Of a stretch of DNA of 5,879 bases, positions 1-5,879 are shown piece after piece. How positions within the stretch are numbered: the first letter of the stretch is position 1; every line of letters starts with the position of its first letter. A program made the translations under genes and the position numbers. Source of the stretch: CAZIMM01 sp964540415 (lineage in GTDB: Bacteria > Bacillota > Clostridia > Oscillospirales > Acutalibacteraceae); assembly GCA_964540415.1 (NCBI GenBank), contig CAZIMM010000112.1, forward strand, positions 1-5,879, read 5' to 3'. The notes under the pieces were generated by a model. That model saw only the letters and a program-made list of their open reading frames with translations, had not been told where the DNA came from and did no database searches.

Positions 1-1
1 T

Positions 2-430
2 GTTGAGCACTCCAATCTCGGTCTTTATGTTGAAGAACTCGGCTGCACTCTCGGAGAGGCGTTGCTTGAGCCTACAAAAATTTATGTCAAACCTCTGCTT
101 GCACTTTCAGGCGCTGTCAATATCAAAGCCGTTTCTCACATCACCGGCGGCGGCTTTTATGAAAATCTGCCCAGAAGCATTCCTCGCGGTTTCTCATATA
201 AAATTGAAAAGAAGGCACTCAAAACCCTGCCGATTTTTGCACTTCTGCAGACAACCGGAGGCATAACCGAGCGCGATATGTTCAACACATATAACATGGG
301 TGTCGGAATGAGTGTTGTTGTGGCGTCTGATAAAGCAGACGAAGCAGTACGTGTCCTGCGTGACAACGGCGAGGCGGCTTACATCATGGGCGAAATCGCG
401 GAAGAGGACGGCGGTGTGATTTTATGCTGA
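2..430 (+). CDS. purM: Phosphoribosylformylglycinamidine cyclo-ligase (AIR synthetase), C-terminal part
   Basis: This is the last 142 codons of an open frame entering from the left edge; the start lies outside the window. PurM uses ATP to close FGAM into 5-aminoimidazole ribonucleotide (AIR), step 5 of cytosolic purine synthesis, acting as a homodimer. The visible part matches the C-terminal AIRS domain: LLEPTKIYVKP (residues 21-31 of the fragment), HITGGGFYENLP (46-57), PIFALLQ (77-83) and MFNTYNMGVGM (93-103), all hallmark PurM blocks in the right order. The family is usually about 340-350 residues, so roughly 60% is missing, by truncation at the window edge and not by damage. It ends ILC-stop, and the stop lies inside the start of purN, which suggests translational coupling. 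Identification is secure; nothing can be said of its N-terminal half. Confidence 0.96.
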   Translation, partial: VEHSNLGLYVEELGCTLGEALLEPTKIYVKPLLALSGAVNIKAVSHITGGGFYENLPRSIPRGFSYKIEKKALKTLPIFALLQTTGGITERDMFNTYNMGVGMSVVVASDKADEAVRVLRDNGEAAYIMGEIAEEDGGVILC

Positions 431-1044
431 AAACCCGCATTGCCGTACTTGTCAGCGGCGGTGGCACAAACCTTCAGGCTTTGCTTGATGCTCAGGGTGC
501 CGGCGAGCTGAAAAGCGGCGAAATTGTGTTGGTGGTTTCAAGCAAAAGCGGAGTTTATGCTCTCGAAAGAGCCGCGGCAGCCGGAGTGGACAGCGCGGTT
601 GTTTCACGAAGCGAGTGCAAAAGTCAGACAGATTTTGAGAAAAAGCTGACTGAAGTTTTAGAAAACAAAAGAATTGAACTGATTGTCCTTGCCGGTTTTC
701 TTTCGGTGCTGAGCTCCGACTTTGTGTCACGTTTCCCCGACAGGATAATTAATGTTCACCCGTCTTTGATACCGTCCTTTTGCGGGGACGGCTTTTACGG
801 TTTACGCGTTCACAAAGCCGCTTTGGATTACGGAGTTAAAGTTACTGGTGCTACTGTGCACTTTGTAAACGAAATCACCGACGGCGGAAAAATCATCCTG
901 CAAAAGGCTGTTGACATTTGTGAAGGCGACACCCCGGAGACTCTTCAGCGCCGTGTTATGGAGCAGGCGGAATGGGAACTGCTTCCGAAAGCGGCGGAAA
1001 TAATAAGCAGTAAAATAATGAAAGATAAAGAAGGGCGGAATTGA
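424..1044 (+). CDS. purN: Phosphoribosylglycinamide formyltransferase (GAR transformylase), folate-dependent
   Basis: Encodes 206 residues, close to the usual 190-215. PurN moves the formyl group of 10-formyl-tetrahydrofolate to GAR, giving FGAR (step 3). The N-terminal VLVSGGGTNLQAL (residues 8-20) is the Rossmann-like phosphate-binding loop. The catalytic triad known from E. coli PurN (Asn106, His108, Asp144) is matched by Asn110 and His112 in INVHPSLIPSF (109-119) and Asp153 in ITDGGKIILQ (151-160). The substrate-loop segment CGDGFYGLRVHKAAL (120-134) differs from the enterobacterial form but looks like the form I know from Clostridia. The ATG overlaps the end of purM by 7 bases (424-430). 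There is no strong ribosome site: GAGGA at 404-408 is far away and GGCGG at 410-414 is imperfect, so initiation probably depends on ribosomes finishing purM. The stop overlaps or nearly touches the next gene. Confidence 0.96.
   Translation: MLKTRIAVLVSGGGTNLQALLDAQGAGELKSGEIVLVVSSKSGVYALERAAAAGVDSAVVSRSECKSQTDFEKKLTEVLENKRIELIVLAGFLSVLSSDFVSRFPDRIINVHPSLIPSFCGDGFYGLRVHKAALDYGVKVTGATVHFVNEITDGGKIILQKAVDICEGDTPETLQRRVMEQAEWELLPKAAEIISSKIMKDKEGRN
1032..1038 (+). promoter_or_regulatory. Ribosome binding site deciding the purO start
   Basis: AGGGCGG lies inside the last codons of purN. Its distance is 8 bases to ATG 1047 but only 2 to the alternative TTG 1041, favouring ATG. It differs from the ideal GGAGG core by one base (GGCGG). 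Inferred by spacing only. Confidence 0.55.
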
Positions 1045-1046
1045 AA

Positions 1047-1760
1047 ATGGTTGTTCTGGACATTGCAAAGGCTCTTTCGGAAAACACTTATCCCGGCAGA
1101 GGCATCATTATCGGCAAAAGTGCTGACGGTAAAAAGGCTGTAACCGCGTATTTTATCATGGGCAGAAGCTCAAACAGCCGCAACAGGATTTTTGTCGAAA
1201 CAAAGGACGGTATCCGCACCGAGGCCTTTGATCCCTCAAAACTTGAAGATCCTTCACTTATCATTTATGCTCCCGTTCGCAAATACAAAGACATTACCAT
1301 TGTGACAAACGGCGACCAGACCGACACCGTTTTTGATTTTCTTGCCGACGGAGGCTGCTTTGAGGATGCGCTGCGCACCCGTTGCTTTGAGCCAGACGCC
1401 CCTAATTTCACTCCGCGCATCAGCGGCATGCTCACAGTTTCAAACGGTGAATTTTCATACAAGCTCAGCATTTTGAAAAGTGCAAACGGCAATCCTGACA
1501 GCTGCCAAAGATATTTCTTTGACTTTGACAAACCTGTTGCCGGTGAGGGTCGCTTCATTCATACCTACCGCTGCGACGGCAGCCCCATCCCGTCATTTGA
1601 CGGTGAGCCGGAATACATAACCGTGCCTGACAGCATTGATGAATTCACAAGCGTTCTGTGGAACAATCTCAACTCAAGCAACAAGGTTTCTCTTTATGTC
1701 AGTTATATCGACATTGAATCCGGAAAAACCGAAGTCAGAATAGAAAACGTAAATAAATAA
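1047..1760 (+). CDS. purO: IMP cyclohydrolase, archaeal PurO-type (stand-alone)
   Basis: Encodes 237 residues from ATG 1047. I recognise the PurO-type IMP cyclohydrolase family (IMP_cyclohyd, NTN-hydrolase-like fold), which closes FAICAR to IMP, step 10. Supporting blocks are NTYPGRGIIIGKSADGKKAV (residues 13-32), FIMGRSSNSRNRIF (36-49) and PNFTPRISGM (119-128). No signal peptide or membrane segment is seen, so it is cytosolic. It is unrelated in sequence to the MGS-like cyclohydrolase domain of bifunctional PurH. Its position directly before a formyltransferase-only purH strongly supports the role. Start choice: an in-frame TTG at 1041 overlaps the purN stop as TTGA and would add two residues, but AGGGCGG at 1032-1038 sits only 2 bases from TTG and 8 from ATG 1047, so ATG is preferred. 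Family assignment is from motif memory; catalysis is inferred from family and context. Confidence 0.88.
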   Translation: MVVLDIAKALSENTYPGRGIIIGKSADGKKAVTAYFIMGRSSNSRNRIFVETKDGIRTEAFDPSKLEDPSLIIYAPVRKYKDITIVTNGDQTDTVFDFLADGGCFEDALRTRCFEPDAPNFTPRISGMLTVSNGEFSYKLSILKSANGNPDSCQRYFFDFDKPVAGEGRFIHTYRCDGSPIPSFDGEPEYITVPDSIDEFTSVLWNNLNSSNKVSLYVSYIDIESGKTEVRIENVNK

Positions 1761-1777
1761 CAATACATTAAATATTG

Positions 1778-1787
1778 AAAGGCGGAG
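1778..1787 (+). promoter_or_regulatory. Ribosome binding site of purH
   Basis: AAAGGCGGAG ends 7 bases before ATG 1795, in the only intergenic gap over 20 bases (1761-1794). The rest of that gap is AT-rich (for example AATATT at 1771-1776), with no hairpin, T-run or convincing -35/-10 pair seen, so transcription is expected to read through. Confidence 0.65.
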
Positions 1788-1794
1788 CGTTATT

Positions 1795-2973
1795 ATGGCA
1801 AAGGAACTTGAACTCAAATACGGTTGCAATCCAAACCAAAAGCCCTCCAGAATTTTCATTGAAAACCGCGAGCTCCCGATAACCGTGCTCAACGGCAAGC
1901 CGGGTTTCATCAATTTTCTCGATGCGTTCAACAGCTGGCAGCTGGTGCGTGAGCTGAAAGCGGCAACAGGAATGGCTGCCGCGGCTTCATTTAAGCACGT
2001 TTCTCCGGCCGGTGCCGCAGTCGGTGAGCCTCTTGACGATGTATTGAGAAAAATGTATTTCATAGACGACGGCGCAGAGCTTTCACCGCTTGCAAACGCA
2101 TATGCCAGAGCAAGAGGTGCCGACAGAATGTCATCCTTCGGCGATTGGATTGCCTTGAGCGACGAATGTGACGTTCCCACCGCGAAGTTGATTGCACATG
2201 AGGTGTCCGACGGTGTGATTGCCCCTTCATATAACCCCGAAGCTCTCGAAATACTTAAGGGCAAGCGCAAGGGCGGTTATAATGTTGTTGCAATTGACGC
2301 AGATTATGTTCCGGAGCCGATTGAACGCAAGCAGGTGTTCGGAATAACTTTTGAGCAGGGCAGAAACGAGCTGAAAATTGACGAGGCATCTCTCACAAAC
2401 CTTGTGACAGAGAATAAAAATCTTCCCGACAGTGCGAAGCGCGATCTGATAATCTCTCTCATAACTCTTAAATATACGCAGTCTAACTCGGTTTGCTATG
2501 CTGTGGGCGGTCAGACAATCGGTGTCGGTGCCGGCCAGCAGTCAAGAATTCACTGCACAAGGCTCGCCGGAAACAAGGCAGACAATTGGCAGCTTCGCCA
2601 TCATCCGATGGTTTTGGGTCTTCAGTTCCGTGACGACCTGGGCAGACCGAACAGAGACAATGCAATTGATGTTTATATTTCCGAAGACAGCGATGACGTT
2701 CTCGGCGAAGGCAATTGGCAGAAGATTTTCGCTGTAAAGCCCGAACCACTTACAAAATCCGAAAAGGTTTCATTCCTCAAAACCTGTAAGGGTGTTTCAC
2801 TTGGCAGCGACGCATTTTTCCCGTTTGATGATAATATTGAACGTGCCCGCCGCAGCGGAGTTGAATACATTGTTGAACCCGGCGGCTCAATTCGTGATGA
2901 TATCGTAATTGATTGCTGCAACAAATACGGCATTGCCATGGCGTTTACCGGAATTCGCCTTTTCCACCATTGA
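1795..2973 (+). CDS. purH: AICAR formyltransferase, single-domain (PurH lacking the IMP cyclohydrolase domain)
   Basis: Encodes 392 residues. It transfers a formyl group from 10-formyl-tetrahydrofolate to AICAR, giving FAICAR (step 9). Typical bifunctional PurH is about 510-590 residues; this one starts at the equivalent of about residue 200 of human ATIC and keeps that spacing throughout. Lys67-His68 in SFKHVSPAGAAVG (65-77) match the catalytic Lys266-His267. KYTQSNSVCYA (226-236) holds Asn231, matching Asn431. GAGQQSRIHCTRLAG (245-259) and SDAFFPF (338-344, Asp339) follow, and the protein ends RLFHH like the human enzyme. RARGADRMSSFGDWIALSD (105-123) is another family block. The start is firm: ATG 1795 has AAAGGCGGAG at 1778-1787, 7 bases away. 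Only 34 bases separate it from the cyclohydrolase gene, too few for any remnant of the missing domain, so this is a true single-domain gene and not a broken one. Confidence 0.95.
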   Translation: MAKELELKYGCNPNQKPSRIFIENRELPITVLNGKPGFINFLDAFNSWQLVRELKAATGMAAAASFKHVSPAGAAVGEPLDDVLRKMYFIDDGAELSPLANAYARARGADRMSSFGDWIALSDECDVPTAKLIAHEVSDGVIAPSYNPEALEILKGKRKGGYNVVAIDADYVPEPIERKQVFGITFEQGRNELKIDEASLTNLVTENKNLPDSAKRDLIISLITLKYTQSNSVCYAVGGQTIGVGAGQQSRIHCTRLAGNKADNWQLRHHPMVLGLQFRDDLGRPNRDNAIDVYISEDSDDVLGEGNWQKIFAVKPEPLTKSEKVSFLKTCKGVSLGSDAFFPFDDNIERARRSGVEYIVEPGGSIRDDIVIDCCNKYGIAMAFTGIRLFHH

Positions 2974-2974
2974 T

Positions 2975-2981
2975 AAAGGAG
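2975..2981 (+). promoter_or_regulatory. Ribosome binding site of purD
   Basis: AAAGGAG begins just after the purH stop codon (2971-2973). It is the cleanest Shine-Dalgarno match in the window, yet its 12-base spacing to ATG 2994 is longer than usual. The position supports 2994 over the upstream in-frame ATG at 2913. Confidence 0.65.
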
Positions 2982-2993
2982 CATTTATACAAT

Positions 2994-4280
2994 ATGAGAA
3001 TTATGGTTGTCGGTGGCGGCGGCAGAGAACACGCCATCATCAAAAAAATCAAGGAAAACCCGACTGTTGACAAGATTTATGCGCTTCCCGGTAACGGAGG
3101 CATATCCTTTGATGCCGAATGTGTGCCGATAAAGTCGACAGACATTGACGGAATTGTCGGATTTGCGGAGAAAAACAGCATTGATTTTGCAGTTGTCGCT
3201 CCCGATGACCCGCTTGTTCTCGGTTGTGTTGACTGTCTTGAAGAAAAGGGGATTCCCTGCTTCGGACCGGAGGCAAAGGCAGCGATTATTGAAGGCAGCA
3301 AGGTATTTTCCAAGAACCTGATGAAAAAATACGGAATACCGACTGCAGAATACAATGTTTTTGACAAACCGTCGTCGGCAAAGGAATACATTCTTTCTCA
3401 AAACACTTATCCGGTTGTGATTAAGGCCGACGGACTGGCTCTGGGAAAAGGAGTTATCATTGCGCAGAACGAAGAAGCTGCGGTTGCCGCTGTCGATTCA
3501 ATAATGACCGACAAAGCTTTCGGCGAAAGCGGCAACAATATTGTTGTTGAGGAGTTCCTCACCGGCGCCGAGGTCTCGGTGCTTGCATTCACTGACGGAA
3601 AGACGATTGTTCCGATGGTTTCCTCCATGGATCATAAGCGCGCTCTGGACGGTGACAGGGGACTTAACACCGGAGGAATGGGAACTGTTGCACCCAACCC
3701 GTATTACACGCCGGACGTTGCCGCGGAATGTATGGAAAAAATATTCCTTCCGACGTTTGCTGCAATGAATGCAGAGGGCAGAACCTTCAAGGGCTGTTTG
3801 TATTTCGGATTGATGATTACTCCGGACGGTCCGAAGGTAATTGAATACAACTGCCGGTTCGGCGACCCCGAAACACAGGTTGTGCTGCCGTTGCTCAAAA
3901 CCGATTTGCTCAGCATCATGCGTGCGGTGCGTAATGAAACACTTTCCGATATCAAAGTTGAATTCAGCAACGGCTGTGCCGCTTGCGTAGTTATTGCTTC
4001 CGGCGGTTATCCTGTAAAGTATGCCTCGGGTTATGAAATATTTGGCCTTGACACATGTTTTCCGGACAATATTACCGTCTACCATGCCGGCACAAGGCTG
4101 GAAAGCGAAAAGCTTGTCAACTCGGGAGGCAGAGTGCTCGGCGTAACCGCCACAGCGCCCGAACTGGACGTGGCATTGACAAATGCCTATGATGCTGTGA
4201 ATCAAATTCACTTTACAGATTGTTTCAGCCGCAGTGATATCGGATTGAGCGCTCTCAAAGCGCTCGGCAAAACAAATTAA
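2994..4280 (+). CDS. purD: Phosphoribosylamine--glycine ligase (GAR synthetase)
   Basis: Encodes 428 residues, the normal length (E. coli 429). PurD joins phosphoribosylamine and glycine with ATP to make GAR (step 2). The N domain opens with MVVGGGGREHAI (residues 4-15) and has the LPGNGG loop (31-36). The ATP-grasp domain shows VVIKADGLALGKGVIIA (141-157), VVEEFLTGAEVSVLAF (184-199) and LNTGGMG (224-230). The GARS signature RFGDPETQ is at 288-295, followed by the C domain with CVVIASGGYP (331-340). The start at ATG 2994 is chosen because the conserved N-terminal strand begins at once. The frame is open further back to an ATG at 2913, but that would add 27 residues that only read the end of purH out of frame. 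AAAGGAG at 2975-2981 serves the start with a longish 12-base spacing. The segment APDDPLVLG (69-77) replaces the more usual GPEAPL motif. Confidence 0.97.
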   Translation: MRIMVVGGGGREHAIIKKIKENPTVDKIYALPGNGGISFDAECVPIKSTDIDGIVGFAEKNSIDFAVVAPDDPLVLGCVDCLEEKGIPCFGPEAKAAIIEGSKVFSKNLMKKYGIPTAEYNVFDKPSSAKEYILSQNTYPVVIKADGLALGKGVIIAQNEEAAVAAVDSIMTDKAFGESGNNIVVEEFLTGAEVSVLAFTDGKTIVPMVSSMDHKRALDGDRGLNTGGMGTVAPNPYYTPDVAAECMEKIFLPTFAAMNAEGRTFKGCLYFGLMITPDGPKVIEYNCRFGDPETQVVLPLLKTDLLSIMRAVRNETLSDIKVEFSNGCAACVVIASGGYPVKYASGYEIFGLDTCFPDNITVYHAGTRLESEKLVNSGGRVLGVTATAPELDVALTNAYDAVNQIHFTDCFSRSDIGLSALKALGKTN

Positions 4281-4287
4281 AGGGGGA
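4281..4287 (+). promoter_or_regulatory. Ribosome binding site supporting the TTG start of purL
   Basis: AGGGGGA follows the purD stop (4278-4280) directly and ends 8 bases before TTG 4296, an ideal distance. It is the main nucleotide evidence that purL uses TTG; the conserved N-terminal strand beginning there is the protein evidence. Confidence 0.7.
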
Positions 4288-4295
4288 ACGCAATT

Positions 4296-5879
4296 TTGGG
4301 AGTTTTCAGAATTTATGTTGAGAAGAAATCAGGCTTTGACATTGAAGCGAAGCATTTTCTCAAGGACATTCGCACAATGCTGAACATCAGTTCGCTTACG
4401 GGACTGCGTATTCTCAACAGATATGATGTTGAGGGTCTTGACGAAAAGCTGTTTGAGCAATGCCGCCTGACTGTTTTTTCCGAGCCTCAGCAGGACAACA
4501 CTTATGATGAGCTCCCGGAAACGGATTCAACGGTTTTTGCTGTTGAATATCTGCCGGGTCAGTTTGACCAGAGAGCCGATTCATGCGCACAGTGCATTCA
4601 GTTTGTGTCACAGGGCGAACGTCCCGCGGTGAGAACGGCACGGGTGTTTTTGCTTGACGGGAAGCTTTCAGAGGATGAACTTGCCGCAATAAAAAAACAT
4701 GCAATCAACCCGGTTGAAAGCCGTGAAGCTTCACTCGACAAACCCGAAACTCTTGCGGCAAATTACGAAATTCCCACAACTGTCAGAACTCTTGACGGTT
4801 TCACCGGATTGAGCAAAAATGAGCTTGAGCAGTTCATTGCGAGCTATTCGCTTGCAATGGACATTGACGATATTGTTTTCTGCCAGGAGTATTTTATCGG
4901 AGAAAAGCGTGACCCGACTCTGACCGAAATCAAGATGATAGACACCTACTGGTCAGATCATTGCCGTCATACAACCTTCTTAACAACCATCGACAGTGCG
5001 GAGATTGCGGACGAGGCTGTCAGAGCAGAATATGAAAACTATCTTTCAATCCGCTCTCAGCTTAACCGCACAAAGCCTGTCAATCTTATGGATCTTGCAA
5101 CCATCGGTGCGAGATATCTTTCAAAAAAGGGTATTCTGAAAAATCTTGACGAGTCTGAAGAAATCAACGCATGTACTGTGAAAATTGATGTTGATGTTGA
5201 AGGACAAACCGAAAAATGGCTGCTGCTGTTCAAAAATGAAACTCACAATCACCCGACGGAAATTGAACCCTTCGGCGGTGCCGCCACTTGTATCGGCGGT
5301 GCAATCCGCGACCCGCTCTCGGGCAGAAGCTATGTTTATCAGGCAATGCGCGTCACGGGCGCGGCAAATCCGCTTCTGCCGGTTTCGCAAACAATTGAGG
5401 GCAAGCTCCCTCAAAGCAAAATTGTGACGACTGCCGCAGCGGGATACAGCTCCTACGGCAATCAGATCGGGCTTGCGACAGGGCTTGTTGATGAGATCTA
5501 TCATCCCGGATACGTTGCAAAGCGCCTGGAAATCGGCGCTGTTGTCGGTGCCGCTCCCATTGAAAATGTTCGCAGAGAACGCCCGGAACCGGGAGACATC
5601 GTTATATTGCTCGGAGGCAGAACCGGTCGCGACGGCTGCGGCGGCGCAACAGGCTCTTCAAAGAAGCATAGCCTCGCATCTCTTGAGGAATGCGGCGCAG
5701 AGGTGCAAAAGGGTAACGCACCCGAAGAAAGAAAGCTTCAAAGGCTTTTCCGTGACCCGGCAATAACAAAGCTTGTCAAGCGTTGCAATGACTTCGGCGC
5801 GGGCGGTGTCTCTGTTGCAATCGGCGAGCTTGCCGACGGCTTGAACATCAATCTGAACAAGGTTCCGAAAAAATACGAG
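4296..5879 (+). CDS. purL: Phosphoribosylformylglycinamidine synthase (FGAM synthetase), large single-chain form, N-terminal part
   Basis: The frame stays open for 528 codons to the right edge, ending mid-gene at a codon boundary. The full clostridial enzyme is about 1,200-1,300 residues, so the second half with the glutaminase domain (catalytic Cys) is outside. It converts FGAR, glutamine and ATP to FGAM (step 4). An N-terminal PurS-like region opens with VFRIYVEKKSGFD (residues 3-15). The linker has DTYWSDHCRHTTF (216-228). The first AIRS-like synthetase domain contains LFKNETHNHPTEIEPFGGAA (311-330), IRDPLSG (337-343) and TAAAGYSSYGNQIG (379-392). Then come LLGGRTGRDGCGGATGSS (438-455) and NDFGAGGVSVAIGELADG (498-515). 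Fusion of the PurS-like and synthetase parts marks the large form, not the small PurL of Bacillus. It starts with TTG 4296: the only nearby ATG (4315) is out of frame, and the first in-frame ATG (4377) would delete the first PurS-like strand. Confidence 0.95.
   Translation, partial: MGVFRIYVEKKSGFDIEAKHFLKDIRTMLNISSLTGLRILNRYDVEGLDEKLFEQCRLTVFSEPQQDNTYDELPETDSTVFAVEYLPGQFDQRADSCAQCIQFVSQGERPAVRTARVFLLDGKLSEDELAAIKKHAINPVESREASLDKPETLAANYEIPTTVRTLDGFTGLSKNELEQFIASYSLAMDIDDIVFCQEYFIGEKRDPTLTEIKMIDTYWSDHCRHTTFLTTIDSAEIADEAVRAEYENYLSIRSQLNRTKPVNLMDLATIGARYLSKKGILKNLDESEEINACTVKIDVDVEGQTEKWLLLFKNETHNHPTEIEPFGGAATCIGGAIRDPLSGRSYVYQAMRVTGAANPLLPVSQTIEGKLPQSKIVTTAAAGYSSYGNQIGLATGLVDEIYHPGYVAKRLEIGAVVGAAPIENVRRERPEPGDIVILLGGRTGRDGCGGATGSSKKHSLASLEECGAEVQKGNAPEERKLQRLFRDPAITKLVKRCNDFGAGGVSVAIGELADGLNINLNKVPKKYE

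Noticed and set aside
1761..1794. Possible internal promoter or terminator in the purO-purH gap
   Set aside because: Only 34 AT-rich bases, with the small palindrome AATATT and a ribosome site; no stem-loop with T-run and no recognisable -35/-10 pair at proper spacing.
1674..2270. A 198-codon open frame on the minus strand
   Set aside because: It lies opposite purO and purH, both well supported by conserved motifs. Its translation is Ser/Ala-rich with no recognisable domain, typical of antisense shadow frames.
2913..2993. Upstream extension of purD to an ATG at 2913
   Set aside because: The 27 extra residues overlap the conserved C-terminus of purH in another frame and have no counterpart in GAR synthetases; the family N-terminus begins at 2994.
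3498..4211. A 237-codon open frame on the minus strand
   Set aside because: It lies wholly opposite purD, whose ATP-grasp motifs and GARS signature are intact. The His/Cys-rich, motif-free translation is an antisense artefact.
1..5879. Riboswitch, PurR box, CRISPR array, tRNA/rRNA, insertion sequence or toxin-antitoxin genes
   Set aside because: The window is nearly all coding for purine enzymes. Any purine riboswitch or operator would sit ahead of the first operon gene, left of this window, and no direct repeat array or mobile element ends were seen.

Overview
The window is a continuous stretch of a de novo purine biosynthesis operon. All genes are on the + strand, packed end to end, and no mobile, phage, CRISPR or RNA element is visible. 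The order is purM (3' end only), purN, a purO-type IMP cyclohydrolase gene, a formyltransferase-only purH, purD, and purL (5' end only, running off the right edge). The longest gene-free gap is 34 bases (between the cyclohydrolase gene and purH), so no room is left for a promoter-rich or accessory region.

The organism is most likely a member of the Firmicutes class Clostridia, perhaps an Oscillospirales-like gut anaerobe. This is inferred from the single-chain large PurL of the clostridial/streptococcal type, the clostridial style of PurN and PurD, the purM-N-...-H-D-L order, the G-rich Shine-Dalgarno sites and a base composition that looks moderate. The genus cannot be told from this window.

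The genes cover several of the ten steps from PRPP to IMP. PurD makes GAR (step 2), PurN formylates it to FGAR (step 3), PurL amidates it to FGAM (step 4) and PurM closes the imidazole ring to AIR (step 5). The AICAR formyltransferase makes FAICAR (step 9) and the PurO-type cyclohydrolase closes it to IMP (step 10). Both formyl transfers are of the 10-formyl-tetrahydrofolate type; no formate-dependent PurT or PurP is seen here.

The one biologically notable point is how steps 9 and 10 are built. Most bacteria use one bifunctional PurH with an N-terminal IMP cyclohydrolase domain and a C-terminal formyltransferase domain. Here the N-terminal domain is absent. An unrelated cyclohydrolase family first known from archaea (PurO) is encoded immediately upstream, while the formyltransferase itself resembles the C-terminal part of animal ATIC. 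This is a non-orthologous replacement inside an otherwise ordinary operon. I see no sign of a wholly undescribed system.
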